A stretch of DNA of 64,000 nt from Oryzias latipes (lineage: Eukaryota; Chordata; Actinopteri; Beloniformes; Adrianichthyidae), in assembly GCF_002234675.1 (NCBI RefSeq), contig NC_019870.2, forward strand, positions 1,103,985-1,167,984. Reading direction: 5' to 3'. The notes beneath the pieces were generated by a model, which saw nothing but the letters and a program-made list of their open reading frames with translations, did not search any database and was not told the origin of the DNA. How positions within the stretch are numbered: the first letter of the stretch is position 1; the number at the start of each line of letters is the position of its first letter. Shown piece by piece: positions 34,158-46,400 of this stretch. The position numbers and the translations under genes were made by a program.

Positions 34158-36385
34158 AATTAAAGCCGCATGCGGCGTTGTATGGCCCGCAGACGCAACC
34201 CGCCTTCCACGCCCAACTCTACGCACCACCGCCTCCCTCACTGCCCACTTTTGATAAAGGCTCGTCAAAACGGCTTTTGCTAATTATGCTAACTATGCTA
34301 GCTATGCTGATTTGGCTAAAAGTGCTAGCATTGCGATCAGCATCATCAACTGACTCAGGAAAACAGATTATTAAAAATGCTAATTATGCTAACTATGCTA
34401 GCTATGCTAATGTGGCTAAAAGTGCTAGCATAGCGATCAGAATCATCAACTGACTCAGAAAAACACATTACCTAAAATGCTAATTATGCTAACTATGCTA
34501 ACTATGCTAATGTGGCTAAAAGTGTTAGCATAGCGATCAGCATCATCAACTGACTCAGAAAAACACATTACCTAAAATGCTAATTATGCTAACTATGCTA
34601 GCTATGCTAATGTGGCTAAAAGTGCTAGCATTGCGATCAGCATCATCAACTGACTCAAAAAACACATTGCCTAAAATGCTTATTATGCTAACTATGCTAG
34701 CTATGCTAAAGTGGCTAAAAGTACTAGCATAGCGATCGGCATCATCAACTGACTCAGAAAAACACATTCCTCCATTGGTGAGAGCTATATGCCATAAGTT
34801 GATAAAAAACCACTTTTTCCAAAATGGCGGCTTTTTTGTTTATTTTATCTCCATAGCAACCATTTTATGTTTTGTTCCCCTTGGGAAGACGAACAGATTG
34901 ACGTCAGTTTCGGACAAATCGGTAAAAGTAAACTTTTTGTCGTCCTTAGCAACAGTGGTTTTATGCTAACCACGCCCACATTCCTTATATGTCCATATCC
35001 AGTGTTTTTCAATGTATTCAGTTTCAGCCATGAATGCATGCGTTCAATTTTCACTGTATTGTATTGAAATGCATGGGAGTTATAACACTGCGCCACTTTG
35101 CTAGCTTGCCACGCGCACGCCGTTCAAAATCTACAACTTCTAATTCCAACATTTTTTCCACAGTAGCTTGCCGTTGATGCCCAAAAAGTTTCGAGACGAT
35201 CGATGAAAATTTCAACGACAAGTTTACGTTTGAATCTGGTGGTAAAGGTGTTTTTTATAGAAAATTCAAGATGGCCGCCTTTTCCCGAGGTCAAAGGTCG
35301 ACAAAACTCCAGAGGTGATTGTAAACTTACACTAGGGACATGCGCGTCAAATTTCGTGAAAATCGCTCGAAAAAAAGTTCATTTTTCCATATTGTGTAAA
35401 AACGCGAAAAACTCAAAATGGCGGATTTTGGCACAAAATGGCCGCCAAACGGTCGGTCGTGTCGCCATCACATAATGATTTCAAAACTTTGTTTGGATAT
35501 ACCCGACAAAGTTATCTGGGTTTCGCTAGCCGATTCATAAAAAAAAAAATCCGAAATTTTTTTTTTTAGCCGAGTCAGCACTTTTTTTTGCGACCGTTTT
35601 TTGTTTACCACGGCCACATTCCTTTATCGATTTTGTCGTATGTGACATCGTTTTGTTCAGTGTGGGCCAGGTTATCGCATATTTCAGTTTCAGGCTATTT
35701 CGATAAAATATGTGCGAGCTAGCTAAAATGGCGACGGTTGCGAATTCGCCACGCGCACGTGTTTCAAATTCTACAACTTCTAATTCCAACATTTTGTCCA
35801 CAGTAGCTTGCCATTGATGCCCGAGAAATTTCAAAAAGATCGATAAAAATCCCTAGGACGAGTTTTCGTTTGTATCCGTTACTAAAGGTGCTTTTTTTTG
35901 AAAATTCAAGATGGCCGCCCCTTGCCAAGGTCAAAGGTCAACGAAACTTCTTTGGTTATTGTAGAATCATGGTCTTGGTATGTGTGTGCAATTTCGTGAA
36001 AATCGCTTAAACAAAAGTCTTGTTTTCCCATATTGTCAAAAAACACGAAATTCGCCATTTTTCTGAGTTCGCCACAAAATGGCCGACAAGCCGTAAGTCG
36101 TGTGGCCATCCCATAATGATTTCATAACTTCTTTGGGATATCCCCAACACGCGTGTTTTGGTTTCGTAACAGTATTTCAAAATATTTTTTTTTGGCCCCA
36201 TAAGCGATTTTCGGCCCATTCATTTTTTTTACGGGAACGCTCGCCGTGATGTCATCATCGTGGGGGGGGTGATGTTGTCTTTTCCGAAAATTCATTTTCA
36301 ATTTATCCCAGATGTGTGCCAATTTTGGTGAGTTTTCGGGTATGTGGCGGGGGTCAAATTTGAGCTCAAAGACGCCGTTAGAAAC
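34158..36385. repeat. 2.29-kb unit, second copy
   Basis: Direct repeat of 31866-34157 at high identity (mid-90s percent by eye). It begins with GCCGCATGCGGC, a perfect 12-bp palindrome where copy 1 has GCCGCAAGCGGC. It includes its own 101-bp array at about 34262-34770. Confidence 0.9.
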
Positions 36386-36404
36386 AATAATAATAATAAT
36401 AATA

Positions 36405-37555
36405 ATAAAAAAACATTCGAAAAACAATATAGAAGTTTTTGCAGTCAGGTGGCCCATGTATTTCAATGCGGCCTGTCTTTTACTATAGGCTGGGCATGTC
36501 TTTTTGGCTTTAAACCCGTTCTTTGAGGGCTTTTTGGGGCTTTTTTGGTTTTTTGTCGTCATTTTTGCGACTACAATTTTGACGTTTGTGCGTTGGTGTT
36601 GTGCGTGTGTGTGTGTATTTTTGTTGTGTTACACAATTGTCGTGTCATTTTGTGCTTTGGGCGACTTTTGACCCCATTTTTTGGCGTTTTGACGCGTTTT
36701 TTTGACGTTTTGGACTTTTTGAGTGTTCGACCCTCGTACCAGTTACAATATGGTCCTTGCAGTCTATGACTGCTGCGGGCCATAATAATAATAAAAAAAC
36801 ATTCGAAAAACAATATAGAAGTTTTTGCAGTCAGGTGGCCCATGTATTTCAATGCGGCCTGTCTTTTACTATAGGCTGGGCATGTCTTTTTGGCTTTAAA
36901 CCCGTTCTTTGAGGGCTTTTTGGGGCTTTTTTGGTTTTTTGTCGTCATTTTTGCGACTACAATTTTGACGTTTGTGCGTTGGTGTTGTGCGTGTGTGTGT
37001 GTATTTTTGTTGTGTTACACAATTGTCGTGTCATTTTGTGCTTTGGGCGACTTTTGACCCCATTTTTTGGCGTTTTGACGCGTTTTTTTGACGTTTTGGA
37101 CTTTTTGAGTGTTCGACCCTCGTACCAGTTACAATATGGTCCTTGCAGTCTATGACTGCTGCGGGCCATAATAATAATAAACGAAGCAGAAACAATATAG
37201 AAGTTTTTGCAGTCAGGTGGCCTATGTATTTCAATGCGGCCTGTCTTTTACTATAGGCTGGGCATGTCTTTTTGGCTTTAAACCCGTCTTTTGAGGGCTT
37301 TTTGGGGCTTTTTTGGGTTTTTGTCGTCATTTTTGCGACTACAATTTTGACGTTTGTGCGTTGGTGTTGTGCGTGTGTGTGTGTATTTTTGTTGCGTTAC
37401 ACAATTGTCGTGTCGTTGTGTGCTTTGGGCGACTTTTGACCCCATTTTTTGGCGTTTTGACGCGTTTTTTTGACGTTTTGGACTTTTTGAGTGTTCGACC
37501 CTCGTACCAGTTACAATATGGTCCTTGCAGTCTATGACTGCTGCGGGCCATAATA
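36405..37555. repeat. 386-bp direct repeat, three copies
   Basis: Units start at about 36405, 36790 and 37185, spaced 386 and 382 bp apart. Each runs from AACAATATAGAAGTTTTTGC to ATGACTGCTGCGGGCCATAA. The first two are essentially identical; the third has a few substitutions. The repeated ORFs are by-products of the repeat. Confidence 0.92.
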
Positions 37556-37779
37556 ACAAAAAAACCTCTGAAAAAAACAATTCTGGGAATCTAAACAACA
37601 TACAGTATTAAAGGTTTACAGTTCTTCATTGGAATCCTTGTCTTCTTAAATAAATGTTTTATTACACGCAGAAACTCTTACTTAAAACGGGTAATTTGGT
37701 TTTCTGAACCATGTTTAGTTTATAGTTTTGGTTTTAATTGTTTTATTTTCTCAGCAGTTGTAGTTCATCTTTCCGCCAC

Positions 37780-37877
37780 TGCGGGCGCTAAAGAGGAGAG
37801 ACACGTCATCGATGATCGCAGTAGAAGAAGAAGAAGACTTCCGGTGAAAACAAACACGTGAGGAAAAGGAGAAAAAG
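37780..37877 (+). promoter_or_regulatory. zcchc9: Probable zcchc9 first exon / promoter region
   Basis: A short CpG-containing stretch (CACGTCATCGATGATCG, then GAAGAAGAAGACTTCCGGTG) ends at a good donor (AAA|GTAAGG at about 37877). CTTCCGG is an ETS-type site common in housekeeping promoters. Its position upstream of the first coding exon of zcchc9 suggests a non-coding exon 1. This is inferred; no transcript evidence is available. Confidence 0.45.
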
Positions 37878-38585
37878 TAAGGCGTTTAAAATTACTTTTT
37901 GACCCGCTTTGATAATTTTTACGGTGGTAAACTTTCCAAAAGTATATGTAATTATTCTTTATGACTCTAAAGTAACGCGAAACCTTCTGCCTTTTCCATA
38001 AATTACGTTTATTTTTAGTTTTTTTTTTCTGACAAAAGCTAACACAAACAGCTGTTTCTTGCTTTTTGTTTGAGGCACATTTTTATAACAAACCATGAAA
38101 GTCGGTGTTTAGACGTCAAAAAGACTAAATTTCTGTGAACTCTTCAGGTATTGGCATCGAGACTGATCATCATCATGTCATCCACAACAAACGTAATTCT
38201 TGTCCTTTGTTACTGTATTTGGAACAATGCAGGTCTTATACTCAAAAACAACAAAAGTATTTTTCTTGAAAATTGGTTGGAAATGTTTCTTGTGACACAG
38301 ATGGTGTATCCACCAGGTTACCTGATGTCACCTATAGTCTGCATGTCTCACCTGCAGAGTTTGCATCCCAGGTGGGGTTAGAATTCTGTGGAGCAGTTCT
38401 CCTTCAAATCCTCCATGTTCTCCCGCAAATGATCAGAATCGTGGTGGAAAAACTAAGATGTTTTTCAGCTGTCAGGAATAACAAAGACATTCGTCACTGT
38501 TCCATGTTGTCTCTGACTGGACTAGCTTTGGTCCCTGCTCCACAAATATGTCATCACCAATCAGACTAAAGACATTTCTTTCTAA

Positions 38586-38771
38586 ATGATTCATACATTT
38601 TACCAAGTGAAACACTTTTATACTACATTTAAAAAAGATCTGGACATAAACTGTTCATTTTGTCGTTCTTCACCAGAAACGCCGCCTCATCTTTTTTGGT
38701 TTTGCTGCTTCACTCCAACATTTTGGAAAGACTATAAATTATTCCATAAGCATATTATTGTTTATAGTTAA
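38586..38771 (+). mobile_element. L1-type LINE C-terminal fragment in zcchc9 intron 1
   Basis: Codons read FYQVKHFYTTFKKDLDINC, then CSFCRSSPETPPHLFWFC and FWKDYKLF. This is the Cys/His cluster at the end of fish L1/Tx1 ORF2, comparable with the cluster near 25330. It is short and 5'-truncated. Confidence 0.65.
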
Positions 38772-39311
38772 TTCAAGGGAGATTTAATTCAGAGAACATT
38801 TATATAGGTACTTACTTATAATTAGGGCTAAATATTTCCTTCACAAGTGTTAATATTCTAACAGAAAACCAGTTTTTTATGTTTTTCAGAAAGAAATGAT
38901 TCTGTATGTAAATAGGATTAAATCCTGTTAAAACAGTGGAAACATTTTCTCTTTTTTAGACTTTAACAGAATCCTTAACCTTTATTATTATTTTTGGCTT
39001 TTTAATTTTTTACCTGTTTTTTTCTTGCTATTATTATGTTGTTGTTTTTTTACATTTTTCTGGCAAATGTGTAAATTGTTGTCATTTGCACACAGTGTGG
39101 AGTTTTAATGTTCGATATTCCGTATGTGCAATATTTGTTAAAAAGGTTTATTTGGAAAAAAAATAGATCCACTTCCTTATTTGAAAACATAGAAGAAGAA
39201 ATGTGAGCAAAAACTCAGAGGATGATGAAGATGCAGGTTGTAGAGACAAAGGTCCAGATGAATTCTGGGAATCTGAGTCCAAATCTTTCCTGTTTCAGGT
39301 CAGCAGCTGTC

Positions 39312-40920
39312 ATGACCAGGTGGGCAAGAGCCAACAATGTCCACAGACACAAACCAGCAGAGGCCACGCCCTGGAGTCAGCTGAGGGGGCGGGGCTCCGG
39401 GGGCGGGGCTCATGGCGCTCCTCTGAGGAGGACTCAGGCCAGCAGCTCCTCGGCAAAGAGTCGGAAGAAGAAGGACTACACCAATGAGGATGTGAATGGA
39501 TTCCTGCAGTATCTGAAGGAGAAGGGAGCCCCTCTGCCTGCAGGGGGGCAGGAGCGGCAGAAGGGGGGGCAGGAGCTCGTGCAGGAGGTGGGGGAGGCTC
39601 TGAGGAAAGACCAGAGGAGGGAGACCCGGAGAGTGAAGAGGCAGACGGACAAGAAGAACAAAATGGTGAGAGTCTTTCCGAGGAGCTTCCTGTTTGTATT
39701 TCTCCTTCATTGTGAGTCTGAGTCAGAACGGGGCGTTTGAGCTGACGGCGCCCCCTGCTGTCGTCTCCTCAGCTCTGCTTCAACTGCAGGAAGCCGGGTC
39801 ACGGTCTGGCCGACTGTCCGGAGGCCGACGCCGACCGGGAGATGGGCCGAGGCATCTGCTACCGCTGCGGCTCCACCGAGCACGAGATCCACAAATGCAG
39901 AGCCAAAGTGGACCCGGCTCTGGGTGAGTCCTGTAGCCCCGCCCCCTTCTGCAAAGCATCCCCCCTCCGTCTGAGAACCGCTGCTGCTTCCCCACAGGAG
40001 ATTATCCGTATGCCAAGTGCTTCATCTGCGGTCAAACCGGCCACCTGTCGCGCTCCTGTCCGGACAACCCCAAAGGACTTTACGCAGAAGGTACAGACTC
40101 CGCCCACAGGCCTGTCACAGAATGTGGCGTCCGAGTTTCAGCTGCACCCATAAAGCTCAGCTGATCGTTTAAGCGAGGCTCTCTGACCGGGGGAGGGGGG
40201 GTTGTCGTCTGCAGGAGGTTCCTGTCGTCTTTGCGGGTCGGTGGAACATTTCCAGAAGGACTGTCCCGAGCATCAAGCTGCCAGTAAGTGACATTCATCT
40301 GAAGAATGCAATTCCCCCAGAGGGGTTTGGAACACGACAATAGATGTAAAGGAAGAGGAAGACATTTTTATGAATCACAGAGAACGCAGTGGAATTCCAG
40401 ACCATCATCTGTGGAAGTTAAAAAGAAACAGCAAAGCAGGAAAAATGTCGTTACTGACGTTTTGTCACAAAACATCCCAACAATACAGACAAATAATTCC
40501 TAATAAACTACAAGTTTCCTTCTTGCACCAAACCATCAAACGTCAGCTTTAGTTGGTTTTTCCTCTGCTGCTCATCTGTTCTCTTATTTTGTAAAGAACA
40601 TTGCCATGAAGGAACCTTTATTTTGAAGGAACGCCTGATGATGCACAGCAGCCCCCCCTGGTGGTTGGTGTCAGAACTGACTCAAATAAAATAGTGTTGA
40701 CTTGTTAGTGGAACAGAGTCCCTCCATGCTTTGTTATGCAGCTTTAGGCCTACTGATGATGAACTAGAGCAGAGGCCAGCTCTTCATCACTTCCTGTTTC
40801 TCCTCAGCTCACTCCGTGACTTTGGCATGGTTGTCCAACAACATGAGCGCCGACCACGAGGACGTGCACGTTCCGGTGAAGAAGGCCAAACCCAAGCAGA
40901 CCAAAGTGGTGACGTTCTGA
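39312..40920 (+). CDS. zcchc9: Zinc finger CCHC domain-containing protein 9
   Basis: Coding exons are 39312-39665, 39773-39923, 39998-40090, 40215-40283 and 40808-40920. They sum to 780 nt (259 aa plus stop) with GT-AG junctions and a continuous frame. The start MTRWARANN and the DYTNEDVNGFLQYLKEKG block match the vertebrate family. A basic stretch (RRETRRVKRQTDKKNK) precedes four zinc knuckles of form CX2CX4HX4C, near residues 120, 146, 175 and 202: CFNCRKPGHGLADC, CYRCGSTEHEIHKC, CFICGQTGHLSRSC and CRLCGSVEHFQKDC. The tail ends KVVTF. The family is a nucleolar/nuclear RNA-binding protein; human ZCCHC9 is about 271 aa. Exon 2 starts at 39299 after TTTCAG, so this ATG is the first after the splice. 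The 5' part of the protein is richer in Gly/Ser/Arg than I recall for mammals. Confidence 0.95.
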
Positions 40921-41335
40921 CCTCCGCCTGCGTCACATGACCGCCTCTCCTCCTGGGCGACTTCTCGGACCTTCTGGGTTCTGGTTCGGATGAGAGATCA
41001 AAGGCTGAGCCTCTTTAAAGGAACATCTGCTCCTCTTCATCAGTCTCAGCGTCTCCTGGTGTGGGATGAAGGCTGCTCCCTGTTCACATCTGTCGGTTTG
41101 ACGGTGACGGAACTGAAACGTCCTGCCGATGAGCTGCGTGCAATGCATGCTGGGAGTCCGATAGCCGGAAGTACAGAGAGCTCAAGAAATGCAAAAACAG
41201 TAGAAGTTGGGCAGCCAACATTTTCTCTGTAGCAGATTTCTGAGGGACCTCTGCTGCTAAAATAGAAGCTGGCTACAGAAAAGCCTGTGTGTTTAATGTA
41301 AAGATGTATAGCATAAATGGGTTTGACCAAAGCTC

Positions 41336-41341
41336 AATAAA
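41336..41341 (+). terminator. zcchc9: zcchc9 polyadenylation signal AATAAA
   Basis: The canonical hexamer lies 416 bp after the zcchc9 stop codon, in CTCAATAAAACC. No closer AATAAA was noticed in the 3' UTR. Confidence 0.6.
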
Positions 41342-41970
41342 ACCAGAGGAACAGCAGGCTTAAACTTTCATTTTTCTCTGCTTCAGCCTTGTGGTGTGAG
41401 TCCTTGGAGATGTGTTGCTGAGATAGGCTCCAGCAACCCCCAAACCCTGCTTAGGAAGCAGCAGGAAGATGGATCCTTTCAGAGAAAGTTGGTAGTTTGG
41501 CTCCCTGTCAGACAAATGGGGATGTGATTCCATGTTATATCTGGAGGTGAAAACCTCTCCTCTTCTCAGCTTTCAGCTTGCAAAAGAACAGAAGGCTTCC
41601 AGATGTGGGTGAAGGGTTTCCTTCAAGTCGAGCTGTGGCATCTAGACTCCAAATCTTCTTTCTTTTGCCGCCCATCCAAGTTTCTTTATCTGGATGAGCG
41701 TTGGAGATCTGCTCTGTAGAAGCTGTGTGGAGCATGCAGTGTGTGGAGTCTACCACTGGGGGGCAGTGTGACGTCAGACTGATGGCTGAGCTTGTGGCAC
41801 AGCAGGTGAGGGTCTTCAGCATTTAAAGGTTCTTCTCAAGACTTCAAGACATAATTCAGTTGTGTTTCTATAGACCAACATCACAACATAGTCACCTCAA
41901 AGGGCTTCATACTGTTACCTGTAGAGGAACATGAAGTCAGTCACAGAATGCAACAGGTAATTGCTAAACC

Positions 41971-42329
41971 TACGGTGGCCCAGAAGGGTCACAACACTTT
42001 AGATTTTGCAACACAAAATAACACATTACAGTTTGTCACAACACTAAAAAATATTAACTCACAACACAAAACAACTCACATCATAATAGTAGGTTTAGGG
42101 GACAGCCCCTAAACCTACTATTATGATGGAATCAACCTGGATGAATGAAGTCTTCATGGACAATAACACAACACAACACTTTAACTCACAACACAACATA
42201 CATCTTTAAAAGCAGAGTAAGTTCTGTTGCAGATAAACTTCCGCTTTGAGTTATTGTTTCGTGTTGTGAGATAACTTTTTTAGTGTTGTAATAAACCGTA
42301 GTATGTTGTGACCCTTCTGGGCCACCGTA
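41971..42329. mobile_element. 359-bp MITE with 26-bp perfect TIRs and 6-bp TSD
   Basis: The left end at 41971-41996 (TACGGTGGCCCAGAAGGGTC and six more bases) is the exact reverse complement of 42304-42329. TAAACC directly precedes the left end (41965-41970) and directly follows the right end (42330-42335), giving a 6-bp target-site duplication. The interior is full of ACAACAC motifs and has a perfect palindrome at its centre. It encodes nothing. A TAC terminus with a 6-bp duplication is what I recall for IS3EU-type elements; that family name is tentative. Confidence 0.88.
42081..42126. repeat. Perfect 21-bp inverted repeat with 4-nt loop
   Basis: Arms at 42081-42101 (TCATAATAGTAGGTTTAGGG plus G) and 42106-42126 are exact reverse complements, with loop ACAG. 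It lies near the middle of the 359-bp MITE, so single strands could form a strong hairpin. Confidence 0.95.
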
Positions 42330-42335
42330 TAAACC

Positions 42336-43429
42336 GGCCCTTAGACCCTCCTTCTCGGTAAAAACTCCACTTGAAGGACGGATCCTCCCCCAGGACGGAC
42401 AGGCCATGGACCAGAACTCTCAGCGTTTCTAACTTTAGTTGGGGGGCCACTCAGTCCAGTTCTCAGATACAGTCAATGGTGCTGCCACACACGTCTATAC
42501 GGATGGCGAGCTCCTGTCATCAGCTGGTTACTGCTGAAGACCCTCCTCTCAGACCAGCAGGTCACTTCAGAGGCAGACGTGAGGAGAAGTGAAGAGTGGA
42601 CCGACTGGGATCCTTGGAGGCCCCGCCCCCGCGCCTGGCTTCACAGAGCCTGATAGGTTCTCCTGGAGGCGAAGTGAAACTGCAGCCAGACGGCCGCAGC
42701 TCGCTGCCAGCTTCCAGCCCACCGGGGGCCGTTACACAACTCCCCTCCCAGATTTCCCCACAGCAGCAGCAGCTTCTGTGGAGCAGCAGACAGAGGCTTC
42801 ATTCACTCACGTCTCCTGGTTCCAATTTGAAGCTGGGGGGGTGGGGGGAGTGCGTTAGTGGTGATAATGTATACTTCGTTTGCCATTTACCCGCTTATAC
42901 CGCGGCCACGTACAAAAGAAATAAGTATTAAACCCGTTTTTTGTCCTTTATTCTTGTTATTTTTTCAGTTTGGAAACGGTAATGTGACAACGCGCCACTT
43001 TGCCGTTTCAGCCGGCGCGGTTCTCGACTGCAGCGGCAAAGGAAATGCTGATCTATGCTGATGATCACGATGTGTTGAATAAAGCATCAGTTCAGAGAGA
43101 AAGTTCTCCTCTTACCGCTTGTTTTTGTCCGGACGATGAAGATAAAGTTTGATTTAAAGAAGCCGGCGCAGTGAAACAAAACATTTAGGCTACGTCACCG
43201 GAACTACTTTTTAAGGCGTGCGTTTAATCCACTTTTTAATCCACACCCAGCAGCCAATCAGAAGGGAGAATTCACCTGTACCGTGGAATAAATGCCATGA
43301 ATCTTACACAACTGTGCGTGATTTTTGTGAGATGCATAGGCAAACTTATAGCTTTGACTTTTCATGCATGAACCATAGATGTATCATTTTTATATTTTCT
43401 ATATCACATTAAAAGTACGTAAATGACGC
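42336..43429. other. No gene recognised
   Basis: Unassigned spacer. The stretch about 42850-43210 (CGCGGCCACG, CGCGCCACTTTGCC) looks like a dispersed repeat but I could not define its ends. Confidence 0.3.
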
Positions 43430-43465
43430 GCGACCCCTGCTGGGACAAGCCGAAAGAAAAAGAAA
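43430..43465 (+). mobile_element. 36-bp RTE insertion (dead on arrival) with 9-bp TSD
   Basis: The fragment GCGACCCCTGCTGGGACAAG continuing with CCGAAAGAAAAAGAAA aligns, with about five mismatches, to the final 36 bases of the RTE element at 527-3658, read on that element's strand. AAATGACGC occurs immediately before it (43421-43429) and immediately after it (43466-43474), a perfect 9-bp target-site duplication. Confidence 0.85.
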
Positions 43466-43474
43466 AAATGACGC

Positions 43475-46400
43475 ACAAATCACTAATGAATTGCATATGA
43501 ACAGCGCATTGATCCCATACGGTTCATGATCCACATTGTGTTCTTTGCGTGGTTGATTCATTCCTGATTCGTCTGTGACAGTTTCATGGAAAAAGCACAA
43601 CTGTTTTATCACTTTTTCCACACAGACTCACGTCTGACCAGTTTTCATCCGTGCGCAAAATGTACGAATTGGCTGCGTCACATGACCTTAACAATCGGGT
43701 CTGGACGCCTTCCAACAGGCTGAAGCGGATCTGGACTTCACGGTGTCGTTTTGAGTCATCATGAGGTTCCTGTAAATGCAGCAGGAATTTAGAGGTGTTT
43801 TTATTTTACATTGACCTTTATCGTGACCTTTTTGACACATTTGATCTAAAACCAGATCTCATTTCTACAGGTTGCTGTAAGGATTTCTGCAGCTGGAGTC
43901 TTTGTGCTGCGACTTCATGGAGATGTGGGAGGGGCCGAGTCACCATAGCTGCTCTTTGTTGAGAGATTTTAAAACGGTATTTCATATGAGACCCATGATG
44001 TTCAAATAGAACCATTCTGAGTTGGGTCTCTCGTCCCGAGGAGTCAGTAAAGATCTGAAAAGTCCTAAAAAATTCAGTAAAGTCTCTGTGCTGGAAGCCT
44101 GCGAGATGGAAGAAGACCCACCACCCAAAATATTTGATATCCTGCTTTGATGTCGCCTGAAACTGGACAAATGCAGGATCAAACTCTGCAGGCAGCCATC
44201 AAAGCTCCAGATGATCCAAAATGCTGCATCTGGTCCGGTCTCTGCTTCAAAGCTAGAGCGGTCACCTTCCTACCTGAAGTCCATCCAGGTGTGTAGCGCC
44301 CCCCCCCCCCCCCCCTCTTCTGAGATCCGGGAGGATGAGGTGAGGAACCACTGGTTGCAGCAGAACCTCTCTCTCAAAACGCTTCAGTGATAAAACGGAG
44401 GTCAGCTTCCTTTAACGTTCAAACACTCCTTATTTTGGATCTGAGAGGTTTTTTTCTACAGAACTTTTTCTGAAACTTTGGATGTCTGATTGTGTAGCTA
44501 GAGGGTTCATGCAGGAAACTCTGGATCACAACTTCTCTGTGTTTTCTTCCTTTGATGCAGACTCAGACGGAAGTGTTTGTGCTGAAAATGGGCTTTCAGG
44601 TTCTTCACATGGAGAACTTGAGCTTTCCACGTATTGATGAGAATCTGAGCAGATGACTTATTAGTTTCTTTCTTTATTCTTCTTGACAGTTTGTGTAGGT
44701 GTGTTTGTGTTGTGTTTGGTTTCTGACCTCAGTGTTTTGTCGTGTTCCTCGTCTTCTGGAAGTCCTTCAGTTCTTGTTTTCACTCTCTGCTCTCTTCTGA
44801 TTTATTTTTTTATCTCGATGCATCAATTTGGACAAAATGTTTGAATGTGGTTCAGAATAAGAGTAAACAGGGGAAAACTCCCCCGTCCCTCTCTGGTGCC
44901 CCCCCCCCCCAGCAGTAGCCAGGACTAATGAACTTCAGTGTCTGTATTTATGGACTGAGGGAAACGGGCTCTGCTGTGAAAGAGGATCTGCAGCCGAGAG
45001 CGGAGGAACCAGGACGGTAACGAAGGCGGCGGCGTCCTCCCTCTGATGTGGAGACGCTTTACGGGAACATGGCAGGTTAACTGTCTTGACCCCGCCGCAC
45101 GGCTCCGCAATGGAAAACACGTGAGACCAGAGCTCGTTCCAGCTCTCCTCACATCTTTAGCTTTTTTTTTTTTTTCTGCGGTGAAAGTGCACAGCAGTGA
45201 AAACCATCGTCTCCATTGGAGGGCTGGGATTTTTGTCCTGCTGCATCCTGCATGGAGCAGCAGGTATTCTTTAGAAATTCACCTCTAAATTGTGGGCACA
45301 GAGCAACTCCACCCCCCTTCCCGTTGCCTTTGCTGAGAACCCTTCCATCTTATTTTCTTGGTAACAAGTACGATGTTCCCTCTGAAGTGAACCCTGCAGA
45401 GTTCACCTGTGGGAACAGACACCCTGGTTCTCAGGTGACTGAAGTTCAGGTGAGCTTTTGCGCAGACGAAGCAGATCATCTGAAGGCTCAAACTTCAGAC
45501 AGGACAGAACCGGGCCAGCATGAATGTCTGCCTCTGTTGAGTTCCATCTTAGTGACTTTACACCATGTATGAGATGCTCCCAGCCCTTATCAGAGCCAGT
45601 ACATGTCTGACCAATTCCAGAACTCTCTAGAGAACGTCAGACTATGATGACTGGATTACAGGATAATCTGCCTCCTAAACTCCAGAGGAAACTTTCAGGA
45701 AGTAAAAACGATAGTAAGAGATAAACCAGCTGATGTCTGCTGCTAAAAATCTCCATTTTTGTTCAATTCATTGACCTGCTGATCAAAACCGATGGAGCGA
45801 GGAAGAGTTTGTCTGTGTCGAAGCAGAGAGCTTCCTGCTGCTGTGGACTGGACCTCATGAAGGTTTAGGGAAGGAGCTGCTCGTGATGGACCGGAGCTTT
45901 AGAAAGTGAGTTGCTGCTGAGAGGATGAAGGTTTACTGCAGAATAAACGTCAAAGGCAGTACGGAGGTCGGAGGAGATCAGTGTTTTCTGCCATCAAAGG
46001 GCGCCGCCTTGCAGAGGATGAAGGCCACTTTATGAAGCCCTCGGCAGTTACCAGGAAACGCTTGTTACCTGGAAGTCATTACTCCAGCATCTCGCCCGAA
46101 GAGCTGGACTCCCGCTCACAGTCATGCACATGTGTCTGATGCTCTGGGCAGTTTGGTGGAGGTGAAGAGGGCGGAAGGAGGCATCCCTGAGTGCAGGAGA
46201 GGAGATGAAAGTGGGCTGCAGTTAATGACGGAGATCACAAACCAAAGGAGCCGCGTGGATCTGCAAGGAGCCTTCTGGAGCTAATAGGGCCGAGCGCTCT
46301 GCTCCAAGCCTAGGGTGATGCCACCAGGAAGCATGTTTCCATTTTTTTTAGAGTTTTCAGCCTGAACCCCAGAGAGACGCTGCACCTGGAAGGAAAGATG

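Larger units (their letters stand above)
31866..37555. repeat. 5.7-kb hierarchical composite repeat with inverted ends
   Basis: Two direct copies of a 2.29-kb unit (31866-34157 and 34158 to about 36385) are followed by three copies of a 386-bp unit. Each 2.29-kb unit contains about five copies of a 101-bp repeat and a two-fold internal repeat of about 650 bp. The left end has TATGGCCCGCAG close to a GCCGCAAGCGGC palindrome. The right end has the inverse, CTGCGGGCCATA. Units end in ATAATAAT runs. No protein is encoded. I cannot assign it to a named transposon family. Confidence 0.85.

Noticed and set aside
36545-37601. Repeated 74-, 70- and 99-125-codon ORFs (MVFCRHFCDYNF and its antisense)
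   Set aside because: They recur only because the 386-bp unit is present three times. They overlap on both strands, show no domain and are GT-rich low-complexity in part.
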